Assembly: GCF_036850765.1 (NCBI RefSeq)
Contig: NC_089492.1
Location: 106,101,022 to 106,165,021 of the forward strand
Direction of reading: 5' to 3'
Origin: Saccopteryx bilineata
Taxonomy: Eukaryota > Chordata > Mammalia > Chiroptera > Emballonuridae
DNA length: 64,000 nt
Shown here: positions 23,710 through 36,149 of the stretch, one piece after another
Layout of the letters: every line of letters begins with the position of its first letter
How positions within the stretch are numbered: the first letter of the stretch is position 1
Notes under the pieces: generated by a model
Database searches by the model: none
Seen by the model: only the letters and a program-made list of their open reading frames with translations
Told to the model about the DNA's origin: nothing
Program-made: the position numbers and the translations under genes

Positions 23710-24102
23710 ATTTTTTATTTACATTATTTTTTATACTTTATTCAGTGAGAGGAGGGGAGACAGAGAGACAGACTCCCAAATGCACCCTGACTGAGATCCA
23801 CCTGGCAAGCCCATGAGGGAGTAATGCTCTGCCCATCTGGGACATTGCTCCATTGCTCAGCAACTGAGCTATTCTTAGAGCCTGAGATGTAGGCCAGGGA
23901 GCCATCCTCAGGGCCCAGGGATGAACTTGCTCCAATGGAGCTATGACTTCAGGAGGAAAAGAGAGAAAGATAGAGAGAGAAGTGAGATGGGGATGGGTGG
24001 AGAAGCAGATGGATATTTCTCCTGTGTGCCCTGAACAAGAATTGAACCCAGGACATCCACATGCTGGGCAAATGCTCTATCATTGAGCCAACTAGCCAGG
24101 GC
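23710..24102 (-). mobile_element. VES-type SINE, diverged minus-strand copy
   Basis: Reverse VES with its head at the right (caactagccagggc). The T/A-rich tail at the left has no clean target duplication. The CTCF-like module has decayed (ccatgagggagtaat), so this is an older copy. Confidence 0.85.
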
Positions 24103-24104
24103 AT

Positions 24105-24995
24105 TCCTATTTTCTTATAATAGGCAATATAGTCTATTTATAATAGGCAACATATCCTAAAATGCTTTTTCCTTTAAAATATTAGGATTTAAAAGAGCAC
24201 TCTTATGTGCTAACTAAAGAGTGATGAGGTTGGAAAAAACCTTCAGAGAATATGCAATCCAGAGACTGGAAATACATGGAATTCATACCTTTACAACCTC
24301 ATCCAAGGCCCACAGGAGTGTTGATTGTTGCACTTTTTGTTTTCAGAACATGTTTGCAATGGGAGGTACATCATATATACTATGTGATGTCTGATCTGAT
24401 ACAGTGTCCACAAATTACTATAAAGGATTAGGTGATAGTATTAACACAAGATCAAAAATAGATCCAGATACTAAATATATATTATTTTATCCATATGTTT
24501 TAAAACAGATATCTATTATCAGCTTATAAATAAAATTCTGTGTAAAATAGATTTTGCCCCTATTTTGTCTATATTTTCAGTATACACTTATGAAACCAGG
24601 TGGTTAAAGGATCTGAAGTCAATTAGGAGTGACAGAGGGTAAATTCACATGGAAGAGACAGATCTAATGAAATATTTCTCACTGGGATTAAGTGGCAGAC
24701 AGGTGTAAGGTGTCAATAACACCTAGTATTTAAGTAACAGCTGAAGACAAACTGAGAAAACAAAACTATGAACACATCTTGAGTAATCTAGAAAAAAGAA
24801 AACAGAGAAACCAGCAGAAAGAACCCATCAGTACTACAAATTTAGTAATAAAGTGATCATTTATATTCAATATAAAAATGTGGGCTAGTAGCATCTTTCC
24901 AAGTATATAGTTCACTTCATTTATCCCCAATTTACACTGCTAGATCCAAAATTATGCACCACTCTTCACCTGTAGTAGATGATAACTATGTTAAA
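24105..24995. other. AT-rich intergenic DNA
   Basis: No feature recognised. Confidence 0.5.
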
Positions 24996-25009
24996 AGAAT
25001 ATGAACTGG

Positions 25010-25347
25010 CCCTAGCTGGCTGCTCAGTGGATAGAGCACTGGTCCAGCATGAGTATATCTGGGGTTCATTCCCCAGTCAGGGTACACATAAGAAGTGACC
25101 CATTGCTTCTCTTCCTCTTCCTTTCCTTCTCTCTCCCTCTCTTCTTTCTCTCTCTCTGGCTTCCCACATACAGCCAGTGGCTTGATTGGTCTCAGAGTTG
25201 GCCTCAGGCATCGAGAATAGCTTGATTGATTCAAGCATCAATGCCAGATGGGCATTGCCAGGTGGATCCCAATTAGGGTGCAAGCGGAATTCTATCTCAC
25301 TATCTCCCCTCCTCTCATTTAAAAAAAACAAACAAACAAAAAAATCC
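25010..25347 (+). mobile_element. VES-related SINE, variant subfamily
   Basis: Head CCCTAGCTGGCTGCTCAGTG, then a CT-rich block longer than in the others and a distinct middle (cagccagtggcttgattgg). The end is cut short relative to the standard VES, lacking the CTCF-like module. Target duplication atatgaactgg at 24999-25009 and 25348-25358. Confidence 0.88.
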
Positions 25348-25639
25348 ATATGAACTGGTAAGAACTAACTATAATCTTTCAGACAAAATATAAACAGCAT
25401 TTTCTTGATCCAATCCTCCTAGAATATTCTTGCAAAATGCCTCTTTCTTCTGACAATAAATGTGAGTTTCATTTAGAGCCAAGTTGATTTTTTTTAAATA
25501 ATTGCCTATTGAAAATAGTGTATCTAATTTTTAATAGAAACACAAACTAAGGTACCATTCTAGGCCAAAAAAATAATACCAAACTATTGAGGGATGTATT
25601 TAACCAGTAGGTAAGGCAAAATACCAAGTACATTTCTTT

Positions 25640-25874
25640 TTTTTTTTTTTTTTAAAGTTTTTTCCCATTGATTTGAGAGACAGAGAGAAGATGGAAAGGG
25701 GAAGGGAGAGAGAGAAAAAAAGAGAGAAGCATCAACTTGTTGTTCCACTTAGTTATATCATTTTTAGTTGTGCATGCATTGATTGCTTCTTGGAGGTGTC
25801 CTGACCTGGATCGAACCTGTGACCTTGGTGTATTGGGGTGACCCTTTATCCACTGAGCCACCCGGCTGGGGCCT
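25640..25874 (-). mobile_element. tRNA-derived SINE of a second bat type
   Basis: On the minus strand: head with GGGTGGCTCAGTGGATAAAG (A box) and CACAGGTTCGATCCAGG (B box), a short body, a CT-rich segment and an A tail. Repeat caagtacatttcttt at 25625-25639 and 25875-25889. Its body differs from both VES and Rhin-type copies. Confidence 0.88.
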
Positions 25875-26159
25875 CAAGTACATTTCTTTAAAGTAAATGA
25901 TAATCCACAAGACTAGGCAATATTGTAATCAATCACCACAATTATATTCAAAATCATTTATTATATAACTCCTATCTTGTTTTATGGAAATAAATGAGAT
26001 GTTAATTAGTATAAAGAGGTTGGAGAATTTTCTCAGGGAAGCTTTTAGGCAGCATGTTTTAGGAGATTTGGAGTAAGACTTTAGAGTCACTTACAAGTAT
26101 GAATTCAATAAAAAGCTCTAGGCTTTTATGTTCTCGTTTTCATTTTGCTTTCTCTTGGT

Positions 26160-26490
26160 CAGGGGTTCCCAAACTACGGCCTGCGGGCCACATGTGGCCC
26201 CCTGAGTCCATTTATCTGGCCCCCGCCACACTTCTGGAAGGGGCACCTCTTTCATTGGTGGTCAGTGAGAGAAGCATAGTTCCCATTGAAATACTGGTCA
26301 GTTTGTTGATTTAAATTTACTTGTTCTTTATTTTAAATATTGTATTTGCTCCCATTTTGTTTTTTTACTTTAAAATAAGATTTGTGCAGTGTGCATAGGG
26401 ATTTGTTCATAGTATTTTTTATAGTCCGGCCCTCCAACGGTCTGAGGGACAGTGAACTGGCCCCCTGTGTAAAAAGTTTGGGGACCCCTG
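26160..26490. mobile_element. Non-autonomous hAT transposon, 331 bp
   Basis: Ends caggggttcccaaact and, at the right, agtttggggacccctg are near-perfect inverted repeats (15 of 16). Exact 8-bp target duplication ctcttggt at 26152-26159 and 26491-26498. No coding capacity. GC-rich ends with an AT-rich middle. Confidence 0.95.
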
Positions 26491-26831
26491 CTCTTGGTAG
26501 TATAGAGAGAAATCAAGCTATTGCTCCATTATATTTAAATTTAGGATCCATTTTTTTTTTAAGTTACATGGGAGCCATGTTTTTTTTTTAAATAATTTTA
26601 TTTTTTTTAATGGGGTGACATCAATAAATCAGGATAAATATATTCAAAGATAACAAGTCCAGGGTATCTTGTCGTTCAATCATGTTGCATACCCATCACC
26701 CAAAGTCAGATTGTCCTCCGTCACCGTCTATCTTGTTCTCTCTGTGCCCCTCCCCCTCCCCTTTTCCCTCTCCCATTCCCCCCTCCCCCCCGTAACCACC
26801 ACACTCTTATCAATGTCTCTCAGTTTAACTT

Positions 26832-29800
26832 TCATGTCCCACCTAAGTATGGAATAATGCAGTTCCTGGTTTTTTCTGATTTACTTATTTCACTTCGTAT
26901 CATGTTATCAAGATCCCACCATTTTGCTGTAAATGTTCCGATGTCATCATTTCTTATGGCTGAGTAGTATTCCATAGTGTATATGTGCCACATCTTCTTT
27001 ATCCAGTCATCTATTGAAGGGCTTTTTGGTTGTTTCCATGTCCTGGCCACTGTGAACAATGCTGCAATAAACATGGGGCTGCATGTCTCTTTATGTATCA
27101 ATGTTTCTGAGTTTTGGGGGTATATAGCCAGTAGAGGGATTGCTGGGTGATAAGGTAGTTCTATTTTCAGTTTTTTGAGGAACCACCATACTTTCTTCCA
27201 TAATGGTTGTACTACTTTACATTCCCACCAACAGTGGATGAGGGTTCCTTTTTCTCCACAGCCTCTCCAACATTTGCTATTACCTGTCTTGCTAATAATA
27301 GTTAATCGAACAGGTGTGAGGTGGTATCTCATTGCCGTTTTGATTTGCATTTCTCTAATAGCTAAAGAAGATGAGCATCTTTTCATATATCTGTTGGCCA
27401 TTTGTATTTCTTCCTGGGAGAAGTGTCTGTTCATATCCTCTTCCCATTTTTTTATGGGATTGTTTGTTTGTTTGTTGTTGAGTTTTATGAGTTCTTTGTA
27501 AATTTTGGATATTAAGCCCTTATCTGAGCTGTTGTTTGAAAATATCATTTCCCATTTAGTTGGCTTTCTGTTTATTTTGTTATCAGTTTCTCTTGCTGAG
27601 CAAAAACTTCTTAGTCTGATGTAGTCCCATTCATTAATTTTTGCCTTCACTTCTCTTGCCATTGGAGTCAAGTTCATAAAATGCTCTTTAAAACCCAGGT
27701 CCATGAGTTGAGTACCTATGTCTTCTTCTATGTACTTAATTGTTTCAGGTCTTATGTTTAGATCTTTGATCCATTTTGAGTTAATTTTTGTACAGGGGGA
27801 GAGACTGTAGTCCAGTTTCATTCTTTTGCATGTGGCTTTCCAGTTTTCCCAGCACCATTTACTGAAGAGGCTTTCTTTTCTCCATTGTGTGTTGTTGGCC
27901 CCTTTATCAAAAATTATTTGACTATATATATGTGGTTTTATTTCTGGACTTTCTATTCTGTTCCATTGGTCTGAGTGTCTATTTTTCTGCCAATACCATG
28001 CTGTTTTGATTGTCGTGGCCCTATAATAGAGTTTGAAGTCAGGTATTGTAATGCCCCCAGCTTCATTCTTTTTCTTTAGGATTGCTTTGGCTATTCGGGA
28101 TTTTTTATAGTTCCATATAAATCTGATGATTTTTTGCTCTATTTCTTTAAAAAACGTCATTGGAAGTTTGATGGGAATTGCATTAAATTTGTATATTGCT
28201 TTGGGTAATATAGCCATCTTGATTATATTTATTCTTCCTAGCCAAGAACAAGGTATATTCTTCCATCTCATTATATCTTTTTCAATTTCCCTTAAAAATG
28301 GTTTATAGTTTTCATTATATAAGTCCTTTACATTCTTTGTTATGTTTATTCCTAAGTATTTTATCTTTTTTGTTGCAATTGTGAAGGGGATTATTCTTTT
28401 GAGTTCGTTCTGAATTGTTTCATTGTTGGCATATAGAAAGGCTATTGACTTCTGTATGTTAATTTTGTATCCTGCGACCTTACTGTATTGGCTTATTGTT
28501 TCTAGTAGTCTTTTTGTGGATTCTTTGGGGTTTTCGATGTATAGGATCATATCATCTGCAAAAAGTGATACCTTTACTTCTTCTTTTCCGATATGGATGC
28601 CTTTTATTTCTTTGTCTTGTCTGATTGCTCTGGCTAGAACCTCTAGTACCACATTAAATAAGAGTGCAGAGAGTGGACAAACCTGTCTTGTTCCTGATTT
28701 AAGGGGGAAAGCCTTCAGTTTAGTGCCATTTAATATGATGTTAGCTGATGGTTTATCATATATGGCCTTTATCATGTTGAGATATTTTCCTTCTATACCC
28801 ATTTTGTTGAGAGTCTTAAACATAAAATTGTGTTGTATTTTATCGAAAGCCTTTTCTGTGTCTATTGATAAGATCATGTGGTTTTTGTTCTTTGTTTTGT
28901 TGATATGGTGTATTACGTTAACCGTTTTATGTATGTTGAACCATCCTTGAGATTCTGGGATGAATCCCACTTGATCATGATGTATTATTTTTTTAATATG
29001 TTGTTGTATTCGATTTGCTAGTATTTTGTTTAGTATTTTAGCATCTGTATTCATTAGAGATATTGGTCTGTAGTTTTCTTTTTTTGTGCCATCCTTGCCT
29101 GGTTTTGGTATGAGGGTTATGTTGGCCTCATAAAATGTGTTTGTAAGTATTGCTTCTTCTTCAATTTTTTGGAAGACTTTGAGTAGAATAGGAACCAAGT
29201 CTTCTTTGAATGTTTGATAAAATTCGCTGGTATAGCCGTCAGGGCCTGGACTTTTATTTTTGGGGAGGTTTTTAATGTTTTTTCCTATTTCTTCTCTACT
29301 GATAGGTCTGTTTAGGCTTTCTGCTTCTCCTTGACTCAGTTTAGGAAGGTTGTATTGTTCTAGGAATTTATCCATTTCTTCTAGGTTGTTGAATTTAGTG
29401 GCATAAAGTTTTTCATAGTATTCTACAATAATTCTTTGTATACCTACGGTGTCCATGGTGATTTCCCCTCTTTCATTTTGGATTTTGTTATATGAGTTCT
29501 TTCTCTTTTTTCCTTGGTAAGTCTTGCCAAGGGTTTGTCAATTTTGTTGATCTTTTCAAAGAACCAGCTCCTTGTTCTATTAATTTTTTCTATAGTTTTT
29601 CTGTTCTCTAATTCATTTATTTCTGCTCTGATTTTATTATCTCCTTTCTTCGGCTGGTTTTGGGTTGTCTTTGTTCTTCTTTTTCTAGTTCCTTAAGGTG
29701 GGAACTTAAGTGGTTCACTTGGGCTCTCTCTTGTTTGTTCATATATGCCTGAAGTGATATGAACTTTCCTCTTATCACTGCTTTTGCTGCATCCCATAGA

Positions 29801-30659
29801 TTCTGATATGTCATGTTGTCATTTTCATTAGTCTGTATATATCTTTTGATCTCTGCACTTATTTCTTCTTTGACCCATTCATTTTGTAAAAATATGTTGT
29901 TTAGTTTCCACATTTTTGTGGGATTTTTTTCCTCTTTTTTGCAGTTGAATTCTAGTTTCAAGGCTTTATGATCAGAAAATATGCTTGGTACAACTTCAAT
30001 TTTTCTGAATTTGCTGATGTTGTTTTTGTGGCCCAACATATAGTCAATTCTTGAGAATGATCCATGTACACTGGAGAAAAATGTATACTCAGTCACTTTG
30101 GGATGAAATGTCCTGTAGATGTCTATCATATCCAGGTGCTCTAGTGTTTTGTTTAAGGCCACTATGTCTTTGTTGATTCTCTGTTTGGATGACCGATCTA
30201 GAGCCGTCAGCGGTGTATTGAGGTCTCCAAGTATGATTGTATTTTTGTCAGTTTTTGTTTTAAGGTCAATAAGTAGCTGTCTTATATATTTTGGTGCTCC
30301 TTGGTTTGGTGCATATATATTAAGAATTGTTATGTCTTCTTGATTCAGTGTCCCCTTAGCCATTATGAAATGGCCATTTTTATCTCTGAGTACTTTTCCT
30401 GTCTTGTAGTCAGCATTATCCGATATGAGTATTGCTACACCTGCTTTTTTTTTGGATGTTATTTGCTTGGAGTATTGTTTTCCAGCCTTTCACTTTGAAT
30501 TTGTTTTTATCCTTGTTACTTAGATGAGTTTCCTGTAGACAGCATACAGTTGGATTTTCTTTTTTTAATCCATTCTGCTACTCTGTGCCTTTTTATTGGT
30601 GAGTTTAATCCGTTTACATTTAGTGTAATTATTGATACTTGTGAGTTCCCTATTGCCAT
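26832..30659 (-). pseudogene. L1 ORF2 (endonuclease / reverse transcriptase), frameshifted
   Basis: Span of 3828 bases, 1276 codon-equivalents, the usual ORF2p length. Start ATG at 30659 (MAIGNSQ), followed by the endonuclease motif LNVNGLNSP. Further endonuclease motifs are [16 protein letters not shown] and [10 protein letters not shown] (29.9-30.3 kb). The 874-residue downstream block (29456-26832) holds the reverse transcriptase, with FADD at its residues 299-302 (about 28.55 kb), and a C-terminal Cys/His cluster (CWRGC...HCWWEC). Visible one-base shifts: an A-run near 30.56 kb (7 rather than 6), one near 30.45 kb (9 rather than 8), one near 29.65 kb and one near 29.49 kb. They sum to about zero net shift. 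The product would be non-functional as read. Confidence 0.93.
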
Positions 30660-30985
30660 TTTATATCTTGCTTTCTGTTAGTTTTGTGTCTTGTTTGATC
30701 CTTCTCTTTCATTTTTCTATCTTTTGTTTTTATTTGGTTGTATTCCATACATCTTTCCTCTGTTGCTATCTTTTTTATCTCATGTGCTTCTGTGGTGGTT
30801 TTTTCAATGGTGGTTACCTTTGAGTAATGAAAAGGGTCCCTACCCTGTTCATTGTAGCGAACTATTTTGTGAGTACTTTTGCACTCCATCGTCCTTTGCT
30901 ACTGTTAATCTCCATCTTCTCCCCCTCCTTCTTTTTGTTGTTGTCACAGTTTAAATTGGGTTTTATTGTGTTCTTCTTGGAGCTT

Positions 30986-31979
30986 TTACTTGTGGCTCTG
31001 TTTTTTTTTGTTCTTTGTATCTGATTGGAGAACCCCCTTTAGTAATTCCTGGAGTGGGGGTTTTCTGATGATAAATTCCCTCATCTTTTCTGTATCTGTG
31101 AATGTTTTTATTTCTCCTTCATATTTGAAGGATAGCTTTGATGAGTATAGTATTCGTGGCTGAAAGTTCCTCTCTTTCAGGACTTTAAATATTGGGGTCC
31201 ACTCTCTTCTAGCTTGTAGAGTTTCTGCTGAGAAATCTGATGATAATCTAATGGGCCTTCCTTTATATGTTGTATTCTTCTTTTCCCTGGCTGCCTTGAT
31301 AATTTTTTCTTTGCTGTTGGTTTGTGTCAATTTCCTTATGATATGCCTTGGAGTAGGTTTGTTGGGGTTAATACAACTCGGTGTTCTGTTTGCTTCTTGA
31401 ATTTGGGGCTTTAGTTCTTTCCAGAGGCTTGGGAACTTCTCATCTATTATTTGTTTGAGTATGTTCTCCATTCCATTTTCTCTCTCTTCTCCCTCTGATA
31501 TACCTATTATTCTTATGTTATTCTTTTTGATGGAGTCAGATAATTCTTGTAGGGCTATCTCATTTTTTTTAATTTTTGAGTCTCTTTCTTCTTCTCTCTG
31601 TTGTGCCTCAAGTTGCTTGTCTTCTATTTCACTAATCCTCTCTTCTATCTGACCTGTTCTATTAGCTAAGCTTGTTACTTCATTTTTCAGCTCGTGAATT
31701 GAGTTTTTCATCTCTGTTTGATTTGTTTTTATAGTTTCAATTTCTTTGGACATATATTCTTTGTGTTCTTTGAGTTGTTTTCTGAGCTCCCTAAATTGCC
31801 TTTCTGTGTTTTCTTGTATATCTCGGAGGATTTTTAGTATTTCTATCTTGAATTCTCTGTCATTTAGCTCCAAGGTTTCCAATATATTAAATTTTTTCTC
31901 CATAGATTTTTCCTCATCTAGCTGTTACCTCTCTTTCTTTTGTATCCATGATATTCGATTTTCTCTTCCTTAATGGCAT
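30986..31979 (-). pseudogene. L1 ORF1 (RNA-binding nucleoprotein), nearly intact
   Basis: An uninterrupted frame of 305 codons runs from Met 31903 to the stop at 30986. Residues about 1-115 are Glu/Lys-rich with heptad spacing (coiled coil, trimerisation). An RRM-like part follows with NNIRIIGISEGEERENG, then the C-terminal domain with PRHIIRKL and ARREWTPIFKVLKERNFQPRI. A further start at 31979 (MPLRKRKSNIMDTKERE) lies in another frame, so a single one-base shift near 31.92 kb probably removed the first 24 or so residues. It also ends with a Lys-rich extension (SDTKNKKKQSHK). Confidence 0.9.
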
Positions 31980-33234
31980 CTGAGTGTGGTTTTGTTGATA
32001 GTATTAATGACATTTAATAAAGAATAAAAAGTTAAAAAAAATAAAAAATCAAAAAGGGTTGTTTTTTTTAAAAAAAATTAATAATGAAATAAAAATAAAA
32101 TAAAATAATAATTTTTTAAAAAAGGAAATTATTCCCCCCCTCCTTTTTTCCTCTCCTCTCCCCTTTTTCTTGAGAAAATCTTGTGGTGAACTGTGAATTA
32201 TAACAAACAATGCCTGTGATGGAGGGCCTGAATTGGGGAAAAGTAATAAAGGGGAAAAAAAAATAAATAAATAAAATGATTTACTTTTAGGTGTTGGTTG
32301 TCTAAGAGTTATGATGAGAGGAATAAGAGGAAAACAGAAAAATGGGGGGACAAATTAAAAAAATACTATTTTATTTAGTGGAACAAGAACTAGGTAAAAT
32401 GGAGATCCAGGGATGGAAGCACTACTAGTGAGTTAAAAAGGTGAAGTAAACCCCTCCCCAAAATGCCACAAACATAAGTTTGAGTCCCAGATAATATAAT
32501 TTGTTTGTTATTGAGGTTTGAATGAGAGGAGATGTAAAGGAGAAAGGAAGAAACTAATATAGAGGGAGAAAAGAAAGAGAGAGAGAGAAAAAAAGAAGGA
32601 ACCACTAAAAGAAGAAAAAAGAAAGGAGAGAGAGAGAGTTAAGGGTTTTGGAGTGCAACCCTCATAGAGAGAAAGGAAGAGGAGAAAAAAGATAATGGGA
32701 GATGTAACACTTATGGGTAGTGTAGTTCAAGGAGAGGAGAGAGTAAGACCAGCAGAGAGTTAATCAGCCAAATTGGTGGAGGAAAAAAAGTATCAAGAAT
32801 GAAGATAAGAGAAACAAACGAACAAATATAATAAAATGGGATAGGTTATAAAGTCTGCAGATTATTCTTGATTTTGAGAGGTTATCTTCTTGCTTTTTCT
32901 TTTCTCTCCCTCTTCCTGGTCGGTGACTCTGTACCCCAGGTTCTGCCCTTTTGGCACGCTCAGGTAGAGGATTGCAGTTGATAATTCTCTATGGCAATGT
33001 CATGTATTGTGCTTTAGTCTCGTTGGGAGTCGAGGCTCATTAGCATTTATAGGCTCCGACAGTGAGAGAGTCCGTGTTCCTGGAGCCTTTCTCCTAGTCT
33101 TGCCTTCCTCAATTAGTAGCCTGATAATCCAGCTATGGGGTTGCTGCTGCCTCTGCCTAGATAGTAAGAGGTTCAAAGAGCTGGCAACTCCCCACTCTAT
33201 TCCCACTCAGCACAGGGCTCTGGGTAAAGCTCAG

Positions 33235-33880
33235 TCAGTAAGAGCTGCTAGCATAATCAGGCGGGCTTTCCGCCCACTCAAAGACCTCTGGCTCTGCCAC
33301 TCTGTCCGATAACACAGACGGGCGCCCACTTCCGGGGCGCTTGGAGGAAACTCTCATTCACTATCTGCACGCGCAGACCAGGATATCCGGCCAGCAGTCT
33401 CACGCTCTAAGTGAAACCCCCAACTGCATGGAAAAGTTGCAGCGTTGGAATTCGCTCTCGCTCCGTCCCCGTGCACGGCTTTTGCAAGGCACTAATGCGG
33501 CCTGAGATTCCGCTTTTGCCCACACAAAGGCCCCTGACTCTGCCCCTCTGTGCGATAACACGGGCGCGCACTGCCGAGGCACTCGGAGGAATCGCTCACT
33601 TCCTATCTGCGCGCGCACACCAGGATATGAGGCCGGCCGCGTTTCCCTCTGAGTGAAACCCTCACCAGCACGGAAAATTTCCACCGTTGGAATTAGTTCT
33701 TGCTCCCTCCTATGCACGGCTTTCCCAGGGCGCTTGGGCTGCCCAGAGATTCTGCTTTCGGCCCACAGAAAGGCCTCTGACCCTGCCTCTCTGTGGGGTA
33801 ACACGGACACCCACTTCCGGGGCTTAGGAAGAAATCTCTCGCCCACTAACTGTGCACCAACCAGGAGAACGGGTAAAATG
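33235..33880 (-). repeat. Tandem monomers in the L1 5' UTR (period about 241-246 bp)
   Basis: Landmarks recur three times. taacac is at 33310, 33556 and 33799. ccagga is at 33378, 33620 and 33861. The phrase on ctctgNctctgccNctctgt precedes each taacac. Each unit has CpG-rich text, so this stretch is the probable L1 promoter region, by analogy with monomeric L1 promoters of mouse (established there, inference here). Units differ by substitutions and small indels. Confidence 0.82.
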
Positions 33881-34319
33881 GCTGCCCCGCTTGTCTTTCT
33901 TTGTTTGGGTTTGGCGCGAGTGTTAGCTTGTATTGCCCGTCTTGCCACAGGATCAGTTTTTCCTCGGCTAGGATCTCCGTGCCACAGCCTGGTTCGGCCC
34001 TTTGTGCCGCTGCCTGGATGTATTCACCCCCTTTGCCCGCCTCAGTTTCTATATTCACAGTTACCAGAGAAAGCCGCCCTGTTTAGGTTAGTGAGGAAGG
34101 CAGAGCATTTTTACTCCCTATTTCCTTCGGGGTTTGGTTATATATTTAGCCAATTTTTCACTCGACCATACCTTCGGGTGTATTGCGAAGCATCTGGAGG
34201 CTCCAAGTATAGGTTTTTCTGTTTCTGGTTGAAGATCTTGTTGAGTTTTGGGGGAGATTTATCGGTATCGTTTCCTACTCCGCCATTACTCTGATGTCAT
34301 CCGGGAGCCATATTTTTCT

Positions 34320-36145
34320 TTACATAATGTTCCTATAGATAATACAAAGATTCTAATGAGTAGAAAGCTCAAGGTACATGTAAACTGTTACAAGTAGGGG
34401 ATTATACATCCTAAAGAAAATGTAATGCTGTTGAATGCATCTGTAATTTATTTGTGTCCACTTACCTCCATTAGAGTTCTAGCTCTCAGCCTTTGGGGTA
34501 AAGGAAGGAGGGTGTATGGGAACTTTGAAAATGCTAGCACTAGGTATCAACAGATCTGGGGTCTCATCTACAATCTAGTAGGTTGTTCCTCAAGGAATCT
34601 TGTTCAAGGAGTGACCGCTTCTTTCTGAGTCTAGCCTGTGTATCCAACTCTGGTGACTGCACGTGAGGGAAATCCAATCCTCACAGAAAATTGACACTGA
34701 GTGTGTGGACAGAGTAAGAGAAACAAGGACACAAGCTTAAGAGCGCCTGTAAGACTCCCAGTGCAGAAATCAATGAAGCCTCAGTAGGTCTCAGCTTACC
34801 AGCCCCATAGGTGGTTGTGTTATATTTAAGTTGCCTGGGAAGAAAATAAATAAAAATTTTTAAATTTTGAAGCCAGAAGTATCTAGGCTCAGTGTGAACA
34901 CTTAATATTTGTGAATTCCATGAACACACCATTTTCCCCTTCTCAAGCAACACTGACTTTGGGGTTCAAAGAGCTCTGTGCCAATGAAATATTTCAAAAT
35001 GGCTTTCAACTTGTGCTTAAAAGGTTATCTTTGTCAGCTCTGTGACCTGGCATGGAGATGCTTCGGTGAGGCCAATTCTTGTCCTGCTCCTTCCCCCAAC
35101 CCCACTGAGGGAGGAAATTCAAATCAAACCTGAACTCACGGCTTTATTTTCTTTCTTTTTTTTAAACTATTTTTCTTTTCAACCCTAATTAAACTGTTTT
35201 TATGCTATGGAGCTGTACACTGGACAAGTTATTTACATGCCTCTTAGAGAGTAGGTTGTCATTGTCACATTTTAAATCTCAGCAATAAAAGGACGTTTTA
35301 ATTTTTCTTAAATAAATATCTTAAAAGACAGTTAAATATAAAAGTCTGGCAAGGCAGAAGAGCCTTCAAAAGCAGGCTTATGAACATGTAGATTCCCATA
35401 GCAACATTTTCTTACCCAAAATGTTTCTTATTTATTCCTAATTTATCTACCATAGGATATTACTATTTATCTTGCCCTGTAGACCCAAAGTGATACTTAT
35501 TATATGCACAATAAAATTATAATTTGAAATGCTCTGATTTGTTAATATTTCTTACAGCCTATTTCAGAGTAGTGCTACTTGCTTGTGATATGTACCCAGC
35601 AATATGCTATGGATCTTACTATATAAAGACTGCATATTACAGAGTTTTTGGCAAACATACTTTTGACAGTCAAAATGAGATAATAAAATTAAATGAGTTT
35701 TAAATATACTTGCTTATTTATTTAGCTATTTTAAACCACCCAACTTTAGCTTAGAGCATTTAGTTGAAAATAAGAGTTTCTTGCCTTTTTGATATAGTCC
35801 TTATATAAATATTTTGCAGAGATGTTTCAGGTGAGAACCAAAAGATTTCACTTCATCATAAACTTATGAAAACATTTTTTGCCAATTTTGAGATGGTATA
35901 TTTTGCTGATAACTCTTGTACTGTGCACACTGCCTTAGTCTACCAGCAAACACTGAGCCCATGAGAGCAAAGTACCTACCAGAGTTCGTGTGAGCGAAGT
36001 CCTAGATGCTACTCTACTGAGGACTCAAAAAAGTATCAGCAGAGGCCTGGACCTCAGTTACTAAACCATCTACTTGGAGAAATAAAGTATCCAGGAATAA
36101 ATAGGACTAAAAACAATAGAGAAACAAAACATCTTTACTGTAAAC
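34320..36145. other. AT-rich intergenic DNA
   Basis: No gene or assignable repeat is visible. A poly-T run lies near 35.15 kb. The stretch at 35.0-35.4 kb is of good complexity but has no exon evidence. Confidence 0.5.
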
Positions 36146-36149
36146 TATT

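Larger units (their letters stand above)
26585..34302 (-). mobile_element. Full-length L1 retrotransposon, 7.7 kb
   Basis: Bounded by the repeat gggagccatRttttt (26570-26584 and 34303-34317). In sense order: 5' UTR 34302 to about 31980 with CpG-rich tandem monomers, ORF1, a spacer of about 326 bp, ORF2, then a short 3' UTR with an A-rich tail. The 7.7-kb length, against about 6 kb for human L1, comes mainly from the 2.3-kb 5' UTR. It is the least decayed L1 here, yet ORF2 has several one-base shifts. An A/T- and purine-rich block at 32.0-32.9 kb lies just upstream (in sense) of ORF1. Confidence 0.95.

Noticed and set aside
28423..28950. 175-codon open frame on the plus strand
   Set aside because: Antisense shadow of the L1 reverse-transcriptase frame.
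33235..33880. CRISPR-like or satellite array
   Set aside because: Only three long diverged units, all within an L1 5' UTR. No short direct repeats with unique spacers were seen in the window.
33653..34294. 213-codon open frame on the plus strand, and a 182-codon one on the minus strand nearby
   Set aside because: Both lie in the GC-rich, monomer-bearing 5' UTR of the L1. High GC lowers stop frequency, and neither resembles a known protein.
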